Source: Carya illinoinensis (lineage: Eukaryota; Streptophyta; Magnoliopsida; Fagales; Juglandaceae). Taken from it: a stretch of 64,000 bases of DNA. The DNA is taken from assembly GCF_018687715.1 (NCBI RefSeq), contig NC_056762.1, positions 25,844,864 through 25,908,863 of the forward strand, written 5' to 3'. The position numbers and the translations under genes were made by a program. Of the stretch, positions 56,199-64,000 are shown piece by piece (within the stretch, counting starts at the first letter, position 1; each line of letters starts with the position of its first letter). Under the pieces are notes generated by a model. The model saw only the letters and a program-made list of their open reading frames with translations, was not told the DNA's origin and made no database searches.

Positions 56199-58583
56199 TG
56201 TATTGCTCATCCTTGTGGAGGGACCTTTAGAAAATGATTTTAAGAAAAACGACGGGAATTACCATTCATTTTAAAACAACTTTTCCCTTAATGCCATGAT
56301 ACAAAAGACTCACTGTTTATAAAATAAAATGTGTTTCTTAATTTAAAGAGAGTTACATACACATAAATGTAAGAAGGGTCATTACATATATATATTTGAA
56401 AACTTATATTTAGCATTCTTCCATGAAACATTGTAAACCATCGTAAAGGAAAAGCATTTCATTTTCATCTCTTATCATTTAGAAAACTCTAAAAGAGTAT
56501 GAACATAATACTTATCTGGATTCTGTGCCATAGTCATTTCATGCAGTCCATTCATGTGCATGTCAGATGGTAATGTACATGCATACACATAACCTTAGCA
56601 TCATTTCTCTATCTAGTACATAAGCAACTAAACTAAAAATAGAACTACACTTCACTTGGAAACACTATTCTTCTATCTTGTGCCCTTACGTGTCGCTTAC
56701 TATCTTACTATGCTAAAACCTTCGGGACCCATTTACGATAACTACCTCTTCCAAACTTAATGTTCTACCTCAAGTGTTTATCCACTAAAGTGAACCTCCA
56801 TGATTCACCTTAGAATTAAGACACTAAGACCTTCGTCTTACTCTTCCAATTAACCATATAACGACGCATGACTCAGACCGGCTAAGTCACCCATCCCAAT
56901 CATAGACAACATACCCGTCACTTCCTTCACGCATCCTAGACCACACTAAATCCTCATTCCCATCCATACATGCCACATGACTTTAAGCCAACTCTAAGAC
57001 TTAAACATCGTATAACCATGTTTAGGACAGATTACCCACCATATATGGTAAGTCCATCCAGCACATGTGTCTCACAGATGCACATGTACCATATCCCCTT
57101 ATCACAAAGATCAACATATAATCGGTTGAATTCCCACTTGCTTAAACAAGCTCCATACTTCAATACCAACTTTTACTCAAACCCGGTTAGCAGGACTTTC
57201 CTACTTCTTGGCCCTTTACAAGTTCATCCCAACACTTCATTCACACTACACCGCCATCTTGTCACGTAGCTCGAGGCTAATCCCAAGCTACACCGTGACA
57301 CCTGTCACCATAACAAGGTCACTCACCATTACTTCATGACACTGTTCCATTGTTCACGACACTACACAACACGCACGACGCTCCTCAACTAAGCCATCCA
57401 AACATTTGTGACATGCCATCCAGTGTATCATGACACCACACGGAATACACTCCATGTGAACTCCTTTCCATCCACACTACACCATACACCATTACGACGC
57501 ACGCCACATGGTGCATTGCTACACAATATGGAGTATGCACCATGTGTACTCCCTTCACAACACTACGCCACACCACATCACTACTCTAGCACACATTTCA
57601 CACCTACACTTCACAGCACAATCCACAATACTTTATAGCACACTACACAACTATGCCCAACACTTCACAACACAGCGAACACCACAATCAACCAACAAAC
57701 ATCTAACATAAATAATGAGGGAGCGAGTGTTATACCATCATTGGGATTAACCCGTGCAAGCTAGCTACCCATCACAGTCAAAGACATTGAAAGAGTCATA
57801 CGTGACAGCTAAACCACATACGGTGGCTATCCACCTTGCATGGCGGCTGTCCACTACATAAGGTGGCGATTTGGGCTTAGGGATGGGCTAGGGGTGGCCC
57901 TGGGAGGTTCATCGTGGCCTCATGGTGGTTGGGGTGGCAAAGTATGGCAGAGCCTTGGGTTTCAAGGGCTAGGCCGTGGCTTGTGGGTGGGCGAAATGGA
58001 GAGGGAGAGCTACGGGGTTGCTTGCTGGTCATTGAGGGCTAAGAGAGGTCCGATGGAGCTGTGGTGGTGAGGAATGGTGGCCCACGCCAGTAGATCTAAG
58101 ATGTGGGTCATGGAAGACCTGAGAGAGAGTAGGGGAAAGTAAGAAGGGTAGGGACCTCAGCTAGGCATGGGGATGGTTAGGGAAGATCTCTGGTGAGAGG
58201 AGGTGGTTGTTGGTGGTGGTGCAGTGGCGTGGGTGGCCGTGTACAGCGGCGTGGGTCTTGAGACCAACGGTTTTGTGGGTTAATGTGATGGAGGGGAAAG
58301 AGGGAGACTGCTTGAGGGAGGGGGGAAGTGCAAGGGAGTTCATCGGTGGCTACGGTGGGGAGCTAAGTTGACCGCAATGCCGCCTGGCGATGGCACAACG
58401 GGGAACCCATTTGGGTTTTATGAAATAGAGAGGGGGAGCTGCTTGCGTGGGGGGGGGGGGGGGGGGGGGGGGAAGGAGTTGTTGTGGGTGGGATTGTGTT
58501 CGCCAATGTGAGAGGAGGTTGCCAGTGGTGGCCGGCGGTGGCTTAGGTGAGCTGAGAGATAGAAGTGGGTAGTGGGAAATGAG

Positions 58584-58623
<40 letters not shown>

Positions 58624-59162
58624 TAGGGTCTTGGGTATTTAATCCTGGCCTTACATCCTATGGATCTCCAAAACGATCTAACAGTGGAGAATTAAAACAC
58701 TGATTTGAAAATGCGTAAATATTAATTTAGCTGAAAACATAAAGCGGAGTTAAGATAAAATATTATTTTAACTAAACTTTAATTTATAAAATATAATCTG
58801 CATCCTTAATTGAATGATGAAGTTTTACAAATTATTTTTAAGAGAATAAAACCATTTAAATAATTTAGAATTTTCAACATAATTTAAATCTTATAATATT
58901 TTTAAGTGATTAAAATCATTTAAATTGATTTTTCACAATTATAATATTTTTGGAACTCTTCAAAAATATTATAATTGTTTTATTTAAAATCTGGCTTGGT
59001 CCAATAACACTGAAAATTTTCCATATAAATATTTTCAAGACATTTAAAATATTTGAAGGCGTACTTTAAAAATCACTTGATATTTTTAAAAGCACACCAT
59101 CAAGGTTCGACATGCAGAACGAGGCTCGTGACCATAAGAGAGAAAATGAGAGAGATATTACA
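56199..59162 (-). mobile_element. Solo LTR of a third Tekay-like family, TSD AGGTG
   Basis: Begins TGTATTGC and ends GATATTACA, with AGGTG at 56194-56198 and AGGTG at 59163-59167: a perfect 5-bp duplication around TG...CA ends. The internal order resembles the antisense Tekay-like LTRs of the window: C/A-rich first half, G-rich block 57840-58560, purine tract (GA)n at about 58589-58621, AT-rich end. The family is not the same as the other two. The orientation is inferred from that order. A run of 24 G lies at 58449-58472. No PBS, PPT or coding sequence was seen, and short open frames (for example at 56970, 57408 and 57840) have no recognisable domain. Confidence 0.75.
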
Positions 59163-59942
59163 AGGTGGGAGGCTAAAAAAAAAAGAAGTATTTTTGCTGG
59201 GTTTGTCTTTTGCTTAGAGGTGATTTATCCATCATGGCAAAAGAAATAAAAAAATAAATAAATAAATAAATAAAAGAGAAAACTCAATATGTGGACTATG
59301 GATCACTTTAGATTTTGTTAAATGTGTACTTGGTATTGCTTCATTGATTACAATAACAATAATGTTACTAGTTTGAGCATATAGTCGAAAAAGAGTTATG
59401 GTTTAAATCCTGTAGATATCTCTTTTATTGTTATTTCCACCAAGTATTTTTCCAGTTTATTTTGATTTTCTATATCTATTTCTTTCTTAGCCCTCACACT
59501 GTGGCTTGTCATTATAACTTGATTAAAGAACTTTTGATATCTGATTTTGGTGTTGACTACATTAGTTGAGAGGATTTCTAAAAATTAGACTTGTGGGGTT
59601 AAGTTTTGAGAGAATTCTTCTGATTTTAGTTGTTCTACTTTTATCTAACTTTGCAGGTGGTTTAGAGTTAAATTGACTATATCACAGACACTCAAGGTCT
59701 TAGCTTTAGGTTGATGTAAATGCTAACCTCTTGCTTGTCAAATTGCTAGTTTTTTTTATTGATTTTCCTACTATATTTGATGTTAAAAGAGCAAGATACT
59801 AGTGATGAAATCTAAATTCAAATCATGACTTGGTGAGTGATGATACTTCTCTATGTGGTCTAGTTGATATTGTCTATAGTGGCCTTTTATTTTATTTTTA
59901 TTTTTGTTTGAGGACAAACAAAGTTTTAAGTTTGCGGGTGTT
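59163..59942 (+). mobile_element. Element E 3' untranslated region, second part, with polypurine tract
   Basis: Continues element E after the solo LTR. The end reads 'tgaggacaaacaaagtttta' followed by 'agtttgcgggtgtt', the standard polypurine region right before the LTR start at 59943. A few A-rich microsatellites (59250-59275) are present. No gene is seen. Confidence 0.7.
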
Positions 59943-61126
59943 TGATGACTTGCATAATTTAATATATTTTATTATTTCATAACTTTAAACTTGAATCTAA
60001 TTTTATTTATTTTTGTTGGTTTTAGACTTCATTGTCATCATTTAAATTTATTTCAGATTTGAAAAAAAAGAAGATCTAAATTTTAGAAGCCTATCATCTA
60101 AGGACTCTTAGATTTAAATGAATATTTATTTGAATATAAAAGTTAATCACCAATACTATTTAGGGAATAAAGATCAAGTTCAATTTTTAAATAATAGAAG
60201 AAATTTGAACTATTCAAATGGCAAAAGGAAAGGAGTTCCCGTGGGCCCTTTGGTTTTGATTTGGATGCAGTAGCATGTAGATCTAATTTCGGGCTTTCTC
60301 TTGGATGCTAGATGTACGCTTGAGTGAGATTTGAATTTGAAGGTTTGACTTGGCAACACGCACGAAGCAGAACTGGCACGAATAAAATGGGTGGAGTTAA
60401 TTGCTTTTCGGCTCTTGCACCGTTGCATGCACGGATAAAAAAAATAAAGGTTGAAGTTAAAAAAAAATTAAAAAAAAAAAAGTGAAGCGAGTTTGTTTTT
60501 TCTACCTGGTGAAGGGGCAATTGAAAACAAAAAGTGAAAAAGTGTTAAAAAGAAAGCAACTCACTTGGGATGCGCGCAACCGACGGAAAGAGACTTCAAG
60601 AAAAATTGAAGAACGACAGTGGACAGCAACGAGTATTTTTTCTAGTATTGATTTTCTTCTATACCTCTCAGAAAAAATTATGGTGAATTTGTTTATGCTG
60701 AATTTAATTTTTAACATAAACTAAATTTTATTTATTTTAAAAAAATGATGTAATCTAGTTTCAAACAATTCTTGCATTTCTATGCTAATTTGGATGAGTT
60801 AGAGATTTGCTAACAAACAGAAAAAATTAAATTCAATTAGTTAGATGAGAGAAGCATGGTGAGGGATTAGGCGAAATCAATTTTCTAAAGTTTTATTTCT
60901 CATTAATTTGATTTTTGAACAGCGGCTTTCTTTTCCTTTAAATTTTTTCTTTGAATTGATTTTATTTGAAATTGCAATTACAAAATTTTTTCTTTGAATT
61001 GATTTTATTTGAAATTGCAATTACAAACAATCTTAGTAAATTTTATAAATAAAGTCTAGATTAGTATAATTTCAATACTTGTCAAAAGTAAGTTTCCAAT
61101 TCCTGAAGACGATGCTCTTCTCATCA
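59943..61126 (+). mobile_element. 3' LTR of element E
   Basis: Starts TGATGACTTGCATAATTTAA and ends GCTCTTCTCATCA, followed by ATCCA at 61127-61131, which equals the ATCCA before the 5' LTR (38406-38410). It carries a 43-bp perfect tandem duplication (60941-61026) absent from the 5' copy and about 130 bp near 60735-60890 that the 5' copy lacks. Confidence 0.85.
60941..61026. repeat. 43-bp perfect tandem duplication in the 3' LTR of element E
   Basis: Copies at 60941-60983 and 60984-61026 are identical (start aattttttctttgaattgat). The 5' LTR has a single diverged copy near 39279-39321, so the duplication arose after insertion. Confidence 0.95.
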
Positions 61127-61594
61127 ATCCACAATTTATGTTTAATTATGTAGTTATTATGGGAACAAGCTTCGAAGTTCATGTTCAATTTCAAGTTCAG
61201 TTCAGTTCTAGTTCACATCATGTTTATTTCAAATTCAGTTCAATTCCAGTTCACATCATGTTTATTTCAAGTTCGGTTCACTTCCAGTTCACATCATGTT
61301 TACTTCACGTTCAGTGCTCATAATGTTACAAATCTTTTGAACATATATTGTAACTTTTGAATGTATGTTATGTGAATTTTATAAAGTATGTTTATCTTTT
61401 TGGGATATGTTATTTTTGGTACATAGTATTGCTCAAAGAAAAAAAATTAACCTTTGTAAACATTGCATATTGTTAGATGCATGCTAGGTGCATTGCATAT
61501 TTATCTGTCGTGAATAGGAGTGGGTAACCTTGTGTTGCATGTCCCGACGCTTCAGAGTCTACCAAATCCCAAGTGGATTGTGGCTGGCATTGCA
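61127..61594 (+). mobile_element. C-family LTR in sense orientation, segment 5 of 5
   Basis: Inverted counterpart of 62929-63110 and neighbouring array. 'agtattgctc', 'aacattgcat', 'ggtaaccttgtgttgcatgt' and 'ccaaatcccaag' appear as reverse complements there. It begins with the right TSD of element E and ends TGGCTGGCATTGCA at 61594, after which the protease region of element C resumes. The short array at 61180-61320 repeats words around gttcacatcatgtttatttc. Confidence 0.75.
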
Positions 61595-62050
61595 AGTAAT
61601 ACTCTAACCCTACCTTAGTCAACAATATAGTTAGATTTGTATAAGCTCTTAGTGATAGCAATATCTTAATTAAGCAAGGTTAAGTTGCTGCAATTTATGG
61701 CATGCACATTATTTGATTATGGAGCTTCACAGTCTTTTGTATCCACTACTTTTTATGCAACTGTGTGATTTCCCTATGGAACTATTGCCCCGAAAGTTTT
61801 TGGTAACAAATCATGATGGAAGCATAATTGGTTGTACTCAAGTAGTCAGGGACTATCTGTTAGAAGTCAGGAGACTTGTGTTGAAGGTTGATTTGATTGA
61901 ATTCTGTCTAATGGAATTCGATGTGAGGCATGGATTGGTAATTTAGACATTATGAGATTGATTGTCGTAGGCGAGAAGTAGTATTTGAACCTTCCACCAC
62001 AAATAGGATTTGCTAAGTGGATAACCCATCAAGGCATCCCCATTGATTGT
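61595..62050 (+). pseudogene. Element C protease
   Basis: ILIKQG-stop-VAA and TLFDYGASQSFVSTTF (61700-61757) are the start of a Tekay-like aspartic protease. The catalytic aspartate is kept while the following S/T is tyrosine. In the next frame LCDFPMELLPRKFLVTNHDG, GCTQVVRDYLLEV and DLIEFCLMEFDVRHGL follow; the last corresponds to FDVILGMDWL. Frame changes around 61757 and 61945 and stops make it inactive. It continues the coding order broken after VITGI at 20451. Confidence 0.7.
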
Positions 62051-62928
62051 TTTAGCCTGTCATGTTAAGAAGAGGTTGTAGAAGGTGCAACTGCCTATTT
62101 GTTTTTCATTGTAGAAAAGGAGGAAGAATCCAAAGGAGTTCAGGGAATACCTGTGGTAGAAGATTTTCTGAGGTGTTTTTTAATAAATTACCTGGACTAC
62201 CCTTGGATAGAGAAATAGAGTTTATAGAGTTAAAACCAGAAACCACCCTTGTACATAGAGCACCTTATAGAATGACCCTTACGGAGTTAAAGGAGCTAAA
62301 GGCCTAGATAGAGGAATTATTACATAAAAGGTTCATTCGACCTAGTTCTTCACCATGGAGTGCACTAATATTATTCATAAAGAAGAATGATGGATTGATG
62401 AGAATGTGCTTCTACTATCAAAAGTTAAACAAGGTAACAATAAAGAATAAGTACTCTTTACCTCGGATTGATGACTTGTTAAACTAGCTACTAGGAGTTT
62501 TGGTGTTTTCAAAGATAGACTTGAGGTCAGGATACCATCAACTTAAGATTAGGAAGCAAGACATTCCTAAGTTCACTTTCAAGACTTGATATGGATATTA
62601 CGAGTTCTTAATAATGCCGTTCGATTTGACCAATGCTCTGGCATCATTCATTGATTTATGAATCGAATCTTTAGGGCCTAGGCTCTATTTGGATAGCTTT
62701 GTAGTGGTGTTTATAGATGATATTCTGCTCTATTCTCGAAGTGATGAGGAGCATAGGAAACATTTAGGTCTAGTATTAGAAAGATTGCGAGAACACTAAT
62801 TATATGCAAAACTCAATATATGTGAGTTTTGGCTTCAAGAAGTAAAATTTTTGGGGCATGTAATTTCTAGCAGTGGCATAGCAGTTGACCCTAGCAAGAT
62901 AGAAGTAGTGAAGAATTGGCGTAGGCTA
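62051..62928 (+). pseudogene. Element C reverse transcriptase, cut by an antisense LTR
   Basis: VVEDFLRCFFNKLPGLPLDR, TTLVHRAPYRMTLTELKEL-stop, [68 protein letters not shown] and the catalytic [14 protein letters not shown] (62700-62740) are in order. The frame then runs [20 protein letters not shown] and VKNWRR to 62923, just before RNase H. The sequence GGCTA precedes the LTR at 62929. About six stops break the frame. Domains after this point are outside the window or lost. Confidence 0.8.
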
Positions 62929-64000
62929 TGACACCCCAAGATTTCGCTTGGGATCGGATAGACATCTGAAGTGTCTGGATATGCAATACAAGGTTAGCTG
63001 CCCCCGTTCATGACATACAAGATGCAATGTTTCTAACATGCATATAGCATTATGCAATATTCACAGTGAATAATTTTTTTTTAGCAATACTATGCACCAA
63101 ACTTTTAATATCCCAAATAGTTCAAACGTAATCCATGCATACTTAACAAAATAAACATCCACGATTACAGTACAGGTCTTAGAAGACTGTAATCTAAAAA
63201 ATATGGGAGAACAGGCTCCATATTACATTACCAAAATATACTATTGGGCTAGTTTGTCGAGTAACTAGCGTAACTCGACCACGAGGCCAAAATACTATCA
63301 AAAAACCTAACTATAGAGGCTGTAAGCTCCACATCGCATCTACGGCTTCTAGTTAACCTCCTCTATTCTGCCCATGTCCACTCCCTGCTCTGTTTTTGAC
63401 ACATCACCTACCATTTGGGGGAAATGGTAGCTAGGATTGCCACGATGAGATTTGATTCCAAATCTTAGCAAGTTAATAAGAAACTCTCATACAGGTTAAA
63501 GATATATGCATGGCAGTAAAGGCATAAATGCGCAATCAAAGTCAATAGTAAGCATAAAATAACTTGACATAACATGGCATGAAATAATAAGTAGAACATG
63601 ACTTGACATAACATGGCGTGAGTTGACATAGCTTGAACTGAAACTGAAACTTGGCTTGTCATGACATGAACTTGAAACATAACATGGACATGAACTTGAA
63701 TCTTGACATGAATATAAACTTAACATAACATGAGACATGACTTGAACGTGAAATACATAACCTTGAAATCTTGTTCAATGGACTTAATTAATAAAGTGAC
63801 CATACGAGTGCTACATGGATCCCCATGAGCCGTGTGTCCCTATCACAACACAGGTATCTACACCAGCTGTGAGTACATTAATACATACTCCACAGTTGTT
63901 CTAGCCCCACGTATTCTAAGTGTCACAATTGTTGTGTCTCATGTAGTGTATACTCCATAGTTGTTGTGGTCCCATACCTCATACTCCATAGTTGTTGTGG
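62929..64000 (-). mobile_element. Antisense C-family LTR, continuing past the window end
   Basis: Starts exactly at TGACACCCCAAG, the reverse complement of the LTR 3' end, and runs to the window end. The first half matches 15975-16700 (aaggtta, attatgcaatattcacag, agtaac/agtaagt...gtgtaactcgac). An array of aacttgacataacatgg words occupies 63540-63770. The last 150 bp contain repeats around tactccatagttgttgtgg. Whether it is a solo LTR or the end of a full minus-strand element cannot be told here. No gene is seen. Confidence 0.8.

Noticed and set aside
56970..58343. Open frames over the G-rich, C-rich region as host exons
   Set aside because: The whole region is bounded by TG...CA ends with a perfect 5-bp TSD, so it is a solo LTR. 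Low-complexity composition explains the frames.
1..64000. Host protein-coding genes, tRNA, rRNA, microRNA precursors or integrated virus
   Set aside because: Every recognisable protein motif belongs to a retroelement. I saw no tRNA A/B-box arrangement, rRNA core sequence or pararetroviral coat/movement motif. A careful search by program could still find short RNA genes.

Overview
This window is plant nuclear DNA made almost entirely of decayed, nested LTR retrotransposons plus one LINE. The evidence is plant-specific: chromovirus (Tekay-like and Reina-like) and Athila/Tat lineages of Ty3/gypsy, a SIRE/Maximus-type Ty1/copia element with an env-like remnant, and tRNA-Met or 'TGGCGCC' type primer-binding sites. 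A flowering plant is clear; the species is not. I found no host gene, tRNA, rRNA or CRISPR array. Nearly every coding remnant carries stops or frameshifts.

Left part (1-15974). A 26-bp minisatellite (253-575) abuts the 3' LTR (581-2591) of a minus-strand Tekay-like element whose pol and last part of gag run to 6362. Next is an internally deleted minus-strand Athila element (6615-11572) in which pre-RT sequence is fused to the integrase C-terminus. Its single LTR (10185-11535) has a polypurine tract on one side and a primer-binding site on the other. Then come a minus-strand Tat-like gag (11571-12163) and a plus-strand Reina-like element (12882-15974) cut off in RNase H.

Right part (15975-64000). 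A plus-strand Tekay-like element, called C here, has its gag at 19003-20451 and its protease and RT at 61595-62928. They are separated by about 41 kb. That gap is one sense-oriented LTR of the same family (20452-61594), itself broken by four insertions: a copia-type solo LTR (21245-22368, TSD CACAT), a solo LTR of the left-hand Tekay-like family (22622-24671, TSD AATTC), a nearly full-length Athila element (25251-36760), and a second Athila-type element E (38411-61126, TSD ATCCA). E contains a SIRE-like copia element F (41253 to about 55258), and F contains a LINE (about 48400-53040). E also contains a third, distinct solo LTR (56199-59162, TSD AGGTG). Two antisense copies of the C-family LTR lie outside the nest, at 15975-18911 and from 62929 to the window end.

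The order of insertion follows from the nesting: C, then a C-family LTR into C, then Athila, E and the solo LTRs into that LTR, then F into E, then the LINE into F. By eye the two Athila LTRs differ by about 2 percent and the F LTRs by about 10 percent. Identities are estimates by eye, and lineage names are inferred from protein motifs, not from a search.
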